Assembly: GCA_023424585.1 (NCBI GenBank)
Contig: JAFADT010000021.1
Location: forward strand, 1-15,777
DNA from: Pseudomonadota bacterium
GTDB taxonomy: Bacteria; Myxococcota; Myxococcia; Myxococcales; Myxococcaceae
DNA: 15,777 bases
Direction: 5' to 3'
Numbering within the stretch: the first letter of the stretch is position 1; each line of letters begins with the position of its first letter. A model generated the notes under the pieces. The model was not told the origin of the DNA and did no database searches. It saw only the letters and a list, made by a program, of their open reading frames with translations. Positions 1-9,801 of this stretch are shown in pieces. The position numbers and the translations under genes were made by a program.

Positions 1-2664
1 CGTCACCACCGCGCGGCCAAACGAGTTGAACGCCTTGAAGAGCAACAGCAGCGTGAGCACCAGCGCCACCGGGAGCACCGTGAGGAGCCGGTCCATCGCG
101 CGCTCCTTGCTCTCGAACTCGCCGCCCCACTCGACGCTCGTGCCCGGCGGGGGCGGGGCCTCCTGCTGGACCAGGGCCTGCGCGTCCTTCACGAAGGAGC
201 CCAGGTCCCGGCCTCGCACGTTCATGCGCACGCCGATGTAGCGCCGGCCGTTCTCGCGGTTGATGGAGGCGCGGCCGAAGCCCGTCTTCACCTGGGCCAG
301 CTCGCTCAGCGGCACCAGCACGCCGCCCTCCACGGGCACGCGCAGGCGGGAGATCTTCTCCACGTCGTCGCGGCTGGACATGGGCAGGCGCATCACCACG
401 TCGAAGCGGCGCTCGCCCTCCCAGAACTCGCTGAGCGGCCGGCCGCCCACCGCCGTCTGGAAGACGTGCTGGAAGTCGCCCAGCGACATGCCGTGGCGGG
501 CCAGCGCCTTGCGGTCCGGCGTCACCTGGATGCTGGGGACCTCGCCGCTCTTCACGATGCCCAGGTCCGCGACGCCGTCCACCTTCGACAGCGTGCGCTT
601 CACCTTCTGGGAGTACTCCTGGAGCACCTGGAGGTCGTCGCCGAAGAGCTTCACCGCCAGCTGGCCCTGCTGGCCGCTGATGCTCTCGTTCACGTTGTCG
701 CCAATGGGCTGGCTGAAGCTCACCTCCATGCCCGGCACCTCCGACACGGAGCGCTGGAGGAGCTCCAGCACGTCGTCCAGCCGGGGCGTGCTCCTGGGCC
801 ACTCCGCGGGCGGCTTGAGCTTCACGAAGAACTCCAGGTTGTTGGTGAGCTTCGCGTCCGTGCCGTCCTCCGGGCGGCCCAGCTGGCTGAGCACGCCGTC
901 CACCTGCGGCGCCTGGCGCAGCAGGCTCTCGATGCGCGGCACCAGCTTGCGGCCCTCCGACAGGGAGATGTTCGAGGGCATGGTGAAGGTCAGGTAGAGG
1001 CTGCCTTCGTTGAGCGCGGGGAGGAACTCGCTGCCCATGCGCGGGACGAGCGCCCCCGCGCAGAGCAGGCCCGCCGTGCACACCGCGACCACGATGGCCG
1101 GGTGCTGGAGGCTCCAGGACAGCACCGGGCCGTAGGCCTTGTCCGCCGCGCGCAGCACCGGGGACTCCTTGTGCTCCACCGGCTTGCGGTAGACGAACGA
1201 CGCCAGCACCGGGATGAGCGTGACGGAGAAGACGAGCGCGCCCAGGAGCGCCGCCACCACCGTGTTCGCCATGGGCGCGAAGATGCGGCCCTCCACCCGC
1301 TGCAACATGAAGATGGGCAGGTACGCCGCGATGATGATGAGCAGCGAGAACACCGTGGGGCGCACCACCGCCTTCGTCGCGCGCTGGATGCGCTCGAGCG
1401 GTGTCTCCGCCTCGAACTGGTGGCCGGACATGCGCGCCAGGATGCTCTCGATGATGACCACGCCGCCGTCCACGATGACGCCGAAGTCCACCGCGCCCAT
1501 GGACAGCAGGTTGGCCGACATGCCGCGCATCTTCAGGTAGATGAACGACGCCAGCAGCGAGAGGGGAATCAGGACGCCCACCACGATGGCGGCCCGCAGG
1601 TCCAACAAGAAGATGAAGAGCACCAGCGTGACGAGCAGCGCGCCCTCCAGCAGGTTGTGGCCCACCGTGCGCAACGTCGTGTTCACCAGGTCCGTGCGGT
1701 CGTAGAACGGGTCGATGTGGGCGTCGTCCGCCTGGAGGCGGCCGTTCACCGCGGCCACCGCGTCTCGCACGCGGGCGAGCACGACCGACGGGTTCTCACC
1801 CCGGCGCATCAGCACGATGCCCTGCACCACGTCGCCGTCGCCGTCGCGGCTGACCACGCCCTGGCGGGGGGACCAGCCTTCGTTCACGTCCGCCACGTCC
1901 TTGAGGAACACGGGCGTGCCCTCGTGCGTGGCCACGCGCACGTCCCGGATGTCGTCCAGCGAGTGGAAGAGGCCCTCGCTGCGGATGACGAACTGCTCGG
2001 AGCCTCGCTCCAGCACGCCGCCGCTCGCGTTCTCCGAGCCGTCCTTCAGCGCGTCCTCCACGTCGTCCAGCGTGAGGCCGAACGCGGCGAGCCGGGCGGG
2101 GTCCGGCTGGATGTGGATCTCCTTGAGCAGGCCACCGTAGCTGACGACGTCCGCGACGCCGTCCACTCGCAGCAGGCCCGGCCGCACCACCCAGTCCTGG
2201 AGGGTGCGCAGCTTCATGGGGTCGCCCTTCGCGCCCTTGAGCGTGTAGCGGTAGATCTCCCCGATGGGCGTCGCCAGCGGGCCCAGCGCCGGCGTGAGGC
2301 CTTCCGGCAGCTCCGCGTCGCGCAGGCGCTCCAGCACCTGGGCGCGGGCGAAGAGCACGTCGGTGTTGTCGTTGAAGCTCAGCGTGACGAACGACAGGCC
2401 GAACATGGAGAGGTTGCGCAGGCGCGTCAGGCCCGGGATGCCGTTGAGGGCGCGCTCCAGCGGGAGGCCAATCTGGCGCTCCACCTCCTCCGACGGCTGA
2501 CCCGGATAGAGGGTGATGACGTTGACCTGCGTGTCGGTGGGGTCCGGGAAGGCCTCCACGGTGAGGTCGCGGAAGCAGCAGTAGCCCCAGATGGCGGTCA
2601 GCAGCGTGAGGAACACCACCGCCGCGCGGTTCTTCAGACTGAAGTCGACGAGCTTTTCGAACAT
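1..2664 (-). CDS. czcA: Heavy-metal RND efflux pump, inner-membrane subunit (CzcA-like), 3' end cut by window
   Basis: This is the proton-driven inner-membrane pump of a tripartite CzcCBA-type exporter that moves divalent metal ions out of the cell. The window holds 888 codons in frame from ATG at 2664; family members are about 1030-1070 residues, so roughly the last 150 residues, with the final membrane helices, lie outside. The start reads MFEKLVDFSLKNRA, followed by the first transmembrane helix (about 14-31). The helix-4 signature GAVDFGVIVDGG starts near residue 390 and gives D393, D399 and E406. These match the Asp/Asp/Glu triad of CzcA-type divalent-cation pumps; Cu/Ag pumps (CusA) lack the first Asp. 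Further helices are visible near 340-372 and 437-455, and the second-half helix bundle begins near 860. No frameshift is seen. The gene is 27 bases downstream of the adaptor gene in the same operon. The metal (Zn, Co, Cd or Ni) cannot be fixed from the sequence. Confidence 0.96.
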   Translation of the reverse strand, partial: MFEKLVDFSLKNRAAVVFLTLLTAIWGYCCFRDLTVEAFPDPTDTQVNVITLYPGQPSEEVERQIGLPLERALNGIPGLTRLRNLSMFGLSFVTLSFNDNTDVLFARAQVLERLRDAELPEGLTPALGPLATPIGEIYRYTLKGAKGDPMKLRTLQDWVVRPGLLRVDGVADVVSYGGLLKEIHIQPDPARLAAFGLTLDDVEDALKDGSENASGGVLERGSEQFVIRSEGLFHSLDDIRDVRVATHEGTPVFLKDVADVNEGWSPRQGVVSRDGDGDVVQGIVLMRRGENPSVVLARVRDAVAAVNGRLQADDAHIDPFYDRTDLVNTTLRTVGHNLLEGALLVTLVLFIFLLDLRAAIVVGVLIPLSLLASFIYLKMRGMSANLLSMGAVDFGVIVDGGVVIIESILARMSGHQFEAETPLERIQRATKAVVRPTVFSLLIIIAAYLPIFMLQRVEGRIFAPMANTVVAALLGALVFSVTLIPVLASFVYRKPVEHKESPVLRAADKAYGPVLSWSLQHPAIVVAVCTAGLLCAGALVPRMGSEFLPALNEGSLYLTFTMPSNISLSEGRKLVPRIESLLRQAPQVDGVLSQLGRPEDGTDAKLTNNLEFFVKLKPPAEWPRSTPRLDDVLELLQRSVSEVPGMEVSFSQPIGDNVNESISGQQGQLAVKLFGDDLQVLQEYSQKVKRTLSKVDGVADLGIVKSGEVPSIQVTPDRKALARHGMSLGDFQHVFQTAVGGRPLSEFWEGERRFDVVMRLPMSSRDDVEKISRLRVPVEGGVLVPLSELAQVKTGFGRASINRENGRRYIGVRMNVRGRDLGSFVKDAQALVQQEAPPPPGTSVEWGGEFESKERAMDRLLTVLPVALVLTLLLLFKAFNSFGRAVVT

Positions 2665-2691
2665 GGGCGTCTTTCGATGCGGCGAGGGGGC

Positions 2692-3885
2692 TCAGTCCGC
2701 GAGCTCGATCTGGTTCTCCAGGAGCAGCGCGCCCCGGGCGACGAAGCGGTCTCCGGAGGCGAGGCCGCCGCGCAGCTCCACCTCGCCGTCGCGGCGGCGG
2801 CCCGGCGTCACGGCGACGCGCTCCAGGCGGTTCGAGTCGCGGGCGATGAAGACCACCGAGCGCGCGCCGTCCGTCACCACCGCGCTGTCAGGGACCCGCA
2901 CGCGCTTGACGCCCTCCGGCGCCGTGGGCGTCACCTCCACGAAGGCGTTGGGGCGGAAGCGGCGGTCGCCGTTGGGGACGCGCACCCGCACCTCCACGGT
3001 GTGGCGGAGCGGATCCACCACCTCGGAGACGCGGTCCACCTTGCCGGCCCGGACGACGCCGTCCCGAGTGGTGACGGTGACGTCCTGGCCCTGGGTCATG
3101 TCCAGCGCGTCCGCCTCCTGGAGGTCCGCGACCACCAGCACCTCGTCCAGGTCCGACAGCCGCACGAGCGGCCTGTCGCGGTCCGGGGTCACCTCCTGGC
3201 TGGCCACCACGTCCAGGTCCACCACCGTGCCGGAGCGCGGGGCCTTCACCCAGAAGAGGTTCTCTCCCCGGGAGGAGACGCGGAGGCTGCCCTGCTTCGC
3301 CTTCGCGGCCTCCAGGGAGAGCTCGGCCTGGCGCAGCTCCGTCTGCGCGGCGAGCAGGTCCTTCTCCGGGGCGGCGCGCAGGGCCACCAGCTCCTTGAGG
3401 CGCTCCACGTTGCGGCGCTTCTCCGCGACCTCGGCCTCCGCGCCGCGCTGCTCGCGCAGCAGCTCCGCGAAGGCTCCGGAGCGCACGCTGAAGAGGTCAT
3501 CTCCCAGCTTCACGCGGTCGCCGGGGCGCACGCGCACCTCCTCCACGCGGCCCGCGAGCGGGGCCCCCACGGACGCGGTGCGCGCCTCGTCGAACTGCAC
3601 TCGCGCGGGGGAGGGGAGCGGGGTGAGGGCGCTGCCCTCGGTGGCGACGGCGAGCTGCACGTAGTGCCACTGCGGCGCGCCGTCCGGCAGGTGCACCGTC
3701 TCCCCGTTCACGGAGGGGCCCTGGATGGCGGTCTCGCCCTCCGCGACGGAGTCCGTGGGGGCCAGCGCGTAGAGCAGGACGCCGGCGCCCAGCAGGCCCG
3801 CGCCCGCGAAGGCCATCCAGACCGGGGCGCGGCGCGAGGGGGTGGAGGTGGACGTCGGGGCGGCGGAGGTGTCGGGGGTGTTCAT
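2692..3885 (-). CDS. czcB: RND efflux periplasmic adaptor subunit (CzcB/HlyD-like membrane fusion protein)
   Basis: This 397-residue protein should bridge the CzcA-like pump and the outer-membrane channel. Residues 22-42 form one hydrophobic anchor after a Ser/Thr/Pro-rich N terminus. The barrel-sandwich (lipoyl) half starts at GAPLAGRVEEVRVRPGD (107-123). A charged alpha-helical hairpin follows (about 138-200, rich in E, R, A and L), and the second lipoyl half lies near 212-232 (VKAPRSGTVVDLDVV). Beta-barrel and membrane-proximal domains follow, with RPNAFVEV near 311-318. The order and length fit the HME-RND adaptor family. I saw no His-rich N-terminal metal-binding extension of the kind found in some CzcB proteins. 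The gene lies between the channel gene (33 bases upstream) and czcA (27 bases downstream). Only a weak Shine-Dalgarno sequence precedes the ATG, so the exact start is slightly uncertain. Confidence 0.94.
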   Translation of the reverse strand: MNTPDTSAAPTSTSTPSRRAPVWMAFAGAGLLGAGVLLYALAPTDSVAEGETAIQGPSVNGETVHLPDGAPQWHYVQLAVATEGSALTPLPSPARVQFDEARTASVGAPLAGRVEEVRVRPGDRVKLGDDLFSVRSGAFAELLREQRGAEAEVAEKRRNVERLKELVALRAAPEKDLLAAQTELRQAELSLEAAKAKQGSLRVSSRGENLFWVKAPRSGTVVDLDVVASQEVTPDRDRPLVRLSDLDEVLVVADLQEADALDMTQGQDVTVTTRDGVVRAGKVDRVSEVVDPLRHTVEVRVRVPNGDRRFRPNAFVEVTPTAPEGVKRVRVPDSAVVTDGARSVVFIARDSNRLERVAVTPGRRRDGEVELRGGLASGDRFVARGALLLENQIELAD

Positions 3886-3918
3886 GGCGTGGGGCTCTCA
3901 GGAAGGGGGGTGGGATGC

Positions 3919-5280
3919 TCAGGAGCGGGGAGCGGCCAGCGTGTCCGGCGCGCGCGGGCCGGCGGCGCTGGCGCGGGCGATGGCGATGGCGAGGTGGTAG
4001 GCGGTCTGGTCCAGGTCGGCCGCGTGCAGCACCAGCTCTCCGTAGGTGCGGCGCGCGAGGAGCAGGTCCTGCAACGCCGCGCCTCCGGCCTTCACCGCCG
4101 CGTCCAGGCGCTGCACCACGCCCTCGGCCAGGGGCAGCGTCTGCGTGTGCAGCTTCTGACGGCGCTCCTGCACCGTGCGCAGCTGCCGGGTCAGCGCGTC
4201 CGTCTCCCGCTCGGCCTGGGCGGCGAGCTGCTCGCGGGCGGTCCTCGCGGAGCGGGCGCTGACGCTGGCGGCGTGCGCGTCCGCCTGGCCGTGGTCGAAG
4301 AGGGGGAGGGGAATCGACAGGCCCACGAAGAGGGAGTTCTTCTGGTTGCCGGCGATGACGAACTGGTCCCGCGTGTAGCCGGCGCGCACGGTCGGATCCG
4401 GGATCCAGCGGCGCCGCGCGAGCGTCAGGGAGGACCGCGCGGACTCCTCCTGCGCGCCCAGGGCCCGCAGGTCCGGGCGGGCCTCGATGGCGGCGGGCGC
4501 GGGCGCCTGGTCGAGCCTCGCCTGGAGGAAGGACATCGCCCGCTCATGGCTCCCGAACGGCTCACACGGGACGCCCGCGAGCTGCGCGCAGGCCAGGAGC
4601 GCGTCCGTCAGCTTCGCCTGCTCCTCGCCCAGCGACGTCTCCAGCGACTGCGCCTCCAGCGTGGAGCGGTCCACATCCAGCCCCGCCGCGTCGCCGTGCT
4701 GCTGCCTCGCGCGTTGCAGGTCCGTGAGCTTCCGCGCGTCCTCGGAGAGCTTCGTCAGCTCCGCGATGCGCACCTCCGTGCTGGCCACGTCCGCCGCCCG
4801 CTCCAGCACGTCGTAGGTGCGGGCCCTGAGCGCGGCGTGCACCTCCAGCGTCGTGGCGGCGAGCGCCGCCTTCGCCGCGTCCTGGCGCGGCCCGCGCTTG
4901 CCCAGCTCCACCCGCTCCGACAGGCCCACGACGTAGTTGGGCACGTCGCCCAACCGCCGCAGCCCTGGCGGGTTCGTGTCCCCGAGGGGGAGGGTGTTCA
5001 TCGACACGTCCAGCTCCGGGTTGGGCAGCAGGTGCGCGCGCTGGTGGTCCGCCCGGGACGCGGCGATGCGGGCGCGGTCGTCCGCGAAGTCCGCGGAGTG
5101 CTCCCAGAGGAGCTCCGCCAGCCCGTCCTCGTCCGGCAGGGCGGCGAGCAGCAGCGTGGCGGAGGAGGTGGGGCGCTGCTCGGCGCTGGCGGTGAGACCG
5201 AGCAGGGTGCCCAGGGCGAAGAGAGCGGGGAGGGAACGGCGCAAGCGGCAGGCTCCGGTGAGAATCCGGAGGGCCTCCAT
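3919..5280 (-). CDS. czcC: TolC-family outer-membrane channel of the metal efflux system (CzcC-like)
   Basis: This 453-residue protein is the outer-membrane exit duct of the tripartite pump. It has an N-terminal export signal (hydrophobic core LPALFALGTLLGL, likely cleavage after TASA at residue 33). Long Ala/Glu/Arg-rich helices follow in two similar halves, about 130-235 and 330-440, as in the TolC/OEP fold. Typical CzcC-type strand segments are seen at 117-127 (YVVGLSERVEL) and 317-329 (LFVGLSIPLPLFD). The first possible ATG is at 5280, but a sigma54-type promoter ends immediately before it and would place the transcript start near 5270, inside the reading frame. An in-frame TTG at 5244 has a GGAG 8 bases upstream and gives a tidier signal peptide (start, then RRSLPALFALG). 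I list the longer frame but think 5244 is the more likely true start. It is the first gene of the czcCBA-like operon. Confidence 0.92.
   Translation of the reverse strand: MEALRILTGACRLRRSLPALFALGTLLGLTASAEQRPTSSATLLLAALPDEDGLAELLWEHSADFADDRARIAASRADHQRAHLLPNPELDVSMNTLPLGDTNPPGLRRLGDVPNYVVGLSERVELGKRGPRQDAAKAALAATTLEVHAALRARTYDVLERAADVASTEVRIAELTKLSEDARKLTDLQRARQQHGDAAGLDVDRSTLEAQSLETSLGEEQAKLTDALLACAQLAGVPCEPFGSHERAMSFLQARLDQAPAPAAIEARPDLRALGAQEESARSSLTLARRRWIPDPTVRAGYTRDQFVIAGNQKNSLFVGLSIPLPLFDHGQADAHAASVSARSARTAREQLAAQAERETDALTRQLRTVQERRQKLHTQTLPLAEGVVQRLDAAVKAGGAALQDLLLARRTYGELVLHAADLDQTAYHLAIAIARASAAGPRAPDTLAAPRS
5242..5256 (-). promoter_or_regulatory. Likely real ribosome binding site and TTG start of the czcC-like gene
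   Basis: On the minus strand GGAG (5256-5253) is followed after 8 bases by an in-frame TTG (5244-5242). The upstream ATG at 5280 has no Shine-Dalgarno sequence at normal distance and would lie upstream of the transcript start predicted from the sigma54 site. The TTG start removes 12 residues and leaves a compact signal peptide with two Arg residues, a hydrophobic core and an Ala-Ser-Ala cleavage site. This is inference from sequence layout only. Confidence 0.55.
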
Positions 5281-5296
5281 CGCAAGCCGTGTGCCC
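5281..5296 (-). promoter_or_regulatory. Sigma54 (RpoN) -24/-12 promoter for the czcCBA-like operon
   Basis: The minus strand reads GGGCACACGGCTTGCG. Against the sigma54 consensus TGGCAC-N5-TTGCW it has GGCAC and TTGC exactly, with the obligatory 10 bases between GG (5295-5294) and GC (5283-5282). The only mismatches are the T at -26 (here G) and the W at -11 (here G). Predicted transcription start is near 5270. The regulator gene directly upstream encodes an activator of the class that acts on sigma54 promoters, which makes a chance match less likely. Confidence 0.75.
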
Positions 5297-5338
5297 GGCC
5301 TGTCCCCAGCAAATCCGCGCGGATGCGACGCCGCGCGA

Positions 5339-5382
5339 CTGCAAGAAACTTTCAGCGCCGGCCGACTTCAAAATCCTTTCAT
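5339..5382 (-). promoter_or_regulatory. Two related 17-bp elements, candidate activator binding sites (UAS) upstream of the sigma54 promoter
   Basis: On the minus strand the promoter-proximal copy is CTGAAAGTTTCTTGCAG (5355-5339), an imperfect dyad with 7-base arms and one mismatch. A second copy, ATGAAAGGATTTTGAAG (5382-5366), shares 12 of 17 positions, including TGAAAG and TTG. Their centres are 27 bases apart and lie about 77 and 104 bases upstream of the predicted start, a usual place for NtrC-type activator sites. A weaker partial match to the same motif overlaps the regulator's stop codon (about 5399-5414). These are modest similarities in a short region, so confidence is limited. Confidence 0.4.
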
Positions 5383-5410
5383 CGCCCCGGCGCGGGCACT
5401 GCAAAGCCCT

Positions 5411-6775
5411 TCACGCGTCGCCCAGGCGCTTGAGGAAGGTCGGATAGGACAACCCGAGCGCCTTCGCCGCCTCCATGCGCCGGCCGCCCTGCCGCTCCAG
5501 GACCCAGCGCACGTAGGCGCGCTCCAGGTCCTCCATGGGCACGGGCTCCGTCACGCTGAAGGCCCCCGGCGGTACGGCGGCCGGCGCCTCCGCCGCCGCG
5601 CTGCTCGCGGGGAGCGCGCCGGCGAGGACCTCCAGCTCCAGCTCCGGTCCGGGCTCCAGCACCAGCGCCCGCTCCAGGATGTTGCGCAGCTCGCGCACGT
5701 TGCCCGGGAACGCGTAGGCCGCGAGCCGCGCGCGGGCCTTCGCGCCCAGCGTGACGTCGCGCCGGCCCAGCTCGCGGCCCAGGTCCGCGAGCATCCCTTC
5801 CGCCAGGGGGAGGACGTCCTCGCGCCGCTTGCGCAGCGGGGGGATGTCGATGCGGAACACGCCCAGGCGGAACCAGAGGTCCTCGCGGAAGCCGCCGCCC
5901 GTCATCTGCTTGGGCAGGTCCCGGTTGGTGGCGGCCACGATGCGCGCGGTGCTCGTCTGCTCCGTGGTGCCGCCCAGCCGGCGGAAGCGCCCCGAGTCCA
6001 GGAACGTGAGCAGCTTCGCCTGGAGCGGCAGGGGCAGCTCGCCCACCTCGTCCAGGAAGAGCACGCCGCCGTGGGCCACCTCCACCAGCCCGCGCCGCGC
6101 GGTGCGCGCGTCCGTGAAGGCGCCCTTCTCGTGGCCGAACAGCTCGCTCTCCACCGTCTGCTCGGGCAGGGCCGCGCAGTTGATGTGCACGAAGGGCGCG
6201 CCGCCGTCCTTCGACGCGAGCGCGTGCAGGTGCCGGGCGAGCTGCTCCTTGCCCACGCCCGTCTCCCCCAGGAGCAGCACCGGGCTGCGCGGCGACGCGG
6301 CGATGCGCTCCAGCATCGCGAACACCCGCTGCATGGCGGCGGACGCGGGGGGCACCAGCCGGCGGCGGCCGGACAGCTCCGCCTCCGCCGTCTCCAGCCT
6401 GTCCCGCAGGCGGGTGGCGTCCACGGCCCGGCGGGCGCGCAGCACCAGGTCCGCCAGCTCCACGGGCTTGGCCAGGTAGTCCGCCGCGCCCGCGCGCACC
6501 GCGTCCACCGCGCTGGCGATGTCCCCGTGCGCCGTCACCATCACCACCGCGACGCCGGGCGCGTGCGCCTTCAGCTCCGGCAGGAACGCGAGCCCGTCCC
6601 CGTCCGGCAGGCGGCGGTCCAGCACCACCAGCACGGGCGTGGCCTTCGCCAGCGACGCGCGGGCCTCGTGCAGCGAGTGCGCCACCGTGAGGCTGAAGCC
6701 CTCGCGTTGCAGCGCCACCGCCGCGATGGAGGAGAAGGCGCGGTCGTCGTCCACGAGGAGGGCGGGGAGGCTCAT
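5411..6775 (-). CDS. NtrC-family sigma54-dependent response regulator
   Basis: This 454-residue cytoplasmic activator has the full three-domain NtrC layout. The receiver domain (about 4-118) has the acidic cluster D9-D11, phospho-acceptor D53, T81 and K103. The AAA+ domain (about 140-375) has Walker A GETGVGKE (170-177), the sigma54-contact loop GAFTDA (218-223, a common variant of GAFTGA), Walker B GGVLFLDE (236-243) and FREDLWFRL (296-304) with the usual arginines. A Fis-type helix-turn-helix (about 415-452) ends the protein. The start is ATG at 6775, which overlaps the kinase stop as ATGA, implying translational coupling. The nearest downstream promoter is the sigma54 site before czcC, its likely target. 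A ZraR/HydG-like metal-response role is plausible but not proven by the sequence. Confidence 0.96.
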   Translation of the reverse strand: MSLPALLVDDDRAFSSIAAVALQREGFSLTVAHSLHEARASLAKATPVLVVLDRRLPDGDGLAFLPELKAHAPGVAVVMVTAHGDIASAVDAVRAGAADYLAKPVELADLVLRARRAVDATRLRDRLETAEAELSGRRRLVPPASAAMQRVFAMLERIAASPRSPVLLLGETGVGKEQLARHLHALASKDGGAPFVHINCAALPEQTVESELFGHEKGAFTDARTARRGLVEVAHGGVLFLDEVGELPLPLQAKLLTFLDSGRFRRLGGTTEQTSTARIVAATNRDLPKQMTGGGFREDLWFRLGVFRIDIPPLRKRREDVLPLAEGMLADLGRELGRRDVTLGAKARARLAAYAFPGNVRELRNILERALVLEPGPELELEVLAGALPASSAAAEAPAAVPPGAFSVTEPVPMEDLERAYVRWVLERQGGRRMEAAKALGLSYPTFLKRLGDA

Positions 6776-8395
6776 GGCCGGGGCACCCGGGGAAGGAGGA
6801 GGAGGAAGCGGCTGCCGTCGGGGAGGCGCTCGAAGGTGAGCTGTCCGCCCTGATGCTCCAGCGCCTGGCGCGTCATGGCCAGCCCCAGGCCGATGCCCTT
6901 GGGCTTGGAGGTGTGGAAGGGCTCGAAGAGGTGCCCCTCCATGTCCGGGGTCGGTCCGCCCCCGTTGTCCTCCACCGTCACCACCGCGGCGTCCGCGTCC
7001 AGGCGGGCGCGCACCTGCACGCGGGGCTCGGTCACCCTCCCCAGGTCCTTGGCCGCCACCGTGGCCTCCATGGCGTTGCGCACCAGGTTGTCCAGCGCGG
7101 TGGTGAGGAGCAGCGGGTCGCACGACAGGGGCGCCCTGGCCGGGGGGACGTCCACGTCCACGCGCACCTCGCCGGCCTCCGGCAGCGAGCGCAGGCCCTC
7201 CACCACGTCGCGCACGAGCTGGGACAGGTCCACGTCCACGCGGCGCACGACGGGCGGCTTGCCGAAGTTGAGCAGCGACGTGGCCAGGTGCGCCAGCCGG
7301 TCGATCTGGCCGTGCAGCGTGCGCACCACGAGCCCGCCCTCGCCCTCCGGGGAGACGAGGCCGGTGGCGGCCTTGAGGCCGTTGAGGGAGTTCTTCACCT
7401 CGTGCGCGATGAGGCTGGCGGCGCTGCCCAGCGCGGCCATCTTCTCCTGCTGCGCGGAGCGCGTCTCCACCTCGCGGAACAGGCCGTAGACGCGGCGCCA
7501 GTGGACGGTGAAGAGCACCAGCGTGCCCACCTGGAGCAGCGCCAGCACCAGCAACTGCACGAGGAAGCGGTCGCGCAGGCCGGCCAGCAGCGCCGTCTCG
7601 TCCGCGGCGAGCACCAGGTGCAGCCCCGTGCCGGGCACGGGCGTGGCGGTGAGGAAGGTCTCCGGCGTGGCGTTCAGCGAAGGGGGCCGGACGCCCTCGC
7701 GGATGAAGTCGCGCAGCTCCCCGGACGCGCGCGACACGTTGGCCCACGAGGGCGGCTCGCTCGGCAGGAAGAGGTCGCCCGAGGCGTTGAGGACGAGCAG
7801 CTCCAGGTCGTTGCTCAGCGGCCGCCCGCCCGGCAGCGCCATCTCCGTGTCCAGCAGGCCCGCGAGCACCGCGGTCGTCTGTCCCCCGCGCACCACCGGC
7901 ACCGCGACGACGAAGAGGGACGCGCCCGGCGCGATGGCGTCCACCACCGACGTCTGGCGCGCGAGCACCTGCTGGAACCAGGGGCGCGTGGCGAAGCCGG
8001 AGTCCTCCAGGGGCGGGTCGCTCCAGCGCAGCTTGCCCTGCGCGTCCAGCACCATCACGCCCGCGTGGAAGAGGCCGGCGCGGGGCGTGGTGAGGTCCTG
8101 GAGGTCCTCCGTGGGCAGCTCGCGCTTCACGTCCGGGCCCACGCCCTCCGACACGCGCAACAGCTCCGTCTGGAGCAGCTTCAGGTGCAGGCCCAGCGCC
8201 TCCGCGTAGACGCGCGCCTCACGCGTCATGCGGGACTGGAACTCCGCGCGGGCCACGGCGACGTCGCTCCGGTAGGAGAGCAGCGGCCCCGCCACGGCGA
8301 CCGCGCCCAACAGCACGAGGCCCGCGACGACGGAGCGGACGAACTGCCGCTCCGCCTGGGCGAGCCCGGGCCGACCCGACGGCGGGGCCGGCGCC

Positions 8396-8421
<26 letters not shown>
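6772..8421 (-). CDS. Membrane sensor histidine kinase with double-Cache-like periplasmic domain
   Basis: This 549-residue kinase is the partner of the downstream response regulator. A first membrane segment (about 28-48) and a second (about 287-307) flank a periplasmic domain of about 235 residues. Segments such as [10 protein letters not shown] (121-130), RPWFQQVL (146-153) and [11 protein letters not shown] (170-180) resemble double-Cache sensor domains. The dimerisation domain carries the phospho-His H340 in [13 protein letters not shown]. The ATPase domain has N-box [11 protein letters not shown] (443-453), G1 DNGGG (485-489) and G2 KGIGLGLAM (508-516). The start is GTG at 8421, 26 bases inside the 3' end of purF. 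No ATG precedes the first membrane segment, so GTG is the best choice. The sensor domain has few His (H79, H119, H268) and no Cys, so metal sensing is not evident; a small organic ligand is equally possible. Confidence 0.94.
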
Positions 8422-9781
<1,360 letters not shown>

Positions 9782-9801
9782 GGCGCGCTGCCTTACCCCT
9801 T

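Noticed and set aside
466..5433. A 1655-codon open frame on the plus strand, antisense to the efflux genes
   Set aside because: It lies opposite three clearly conserved minus-strand genes. Its translation is His/Arg/Ala/Leu-rich with no recognisable domain, as expected where GC-rich third positions suppress stop codons on the other strand.
6776..7747. N-terminal extension of the response regulator frame up to 7747
   Set aside because: The extension is a shifted frame of the histidine kinase gene, low in complexity (Arg, Gly, Ala, Pro). The receiver domain starts at the ATG at 6775, with ATGA overlap.
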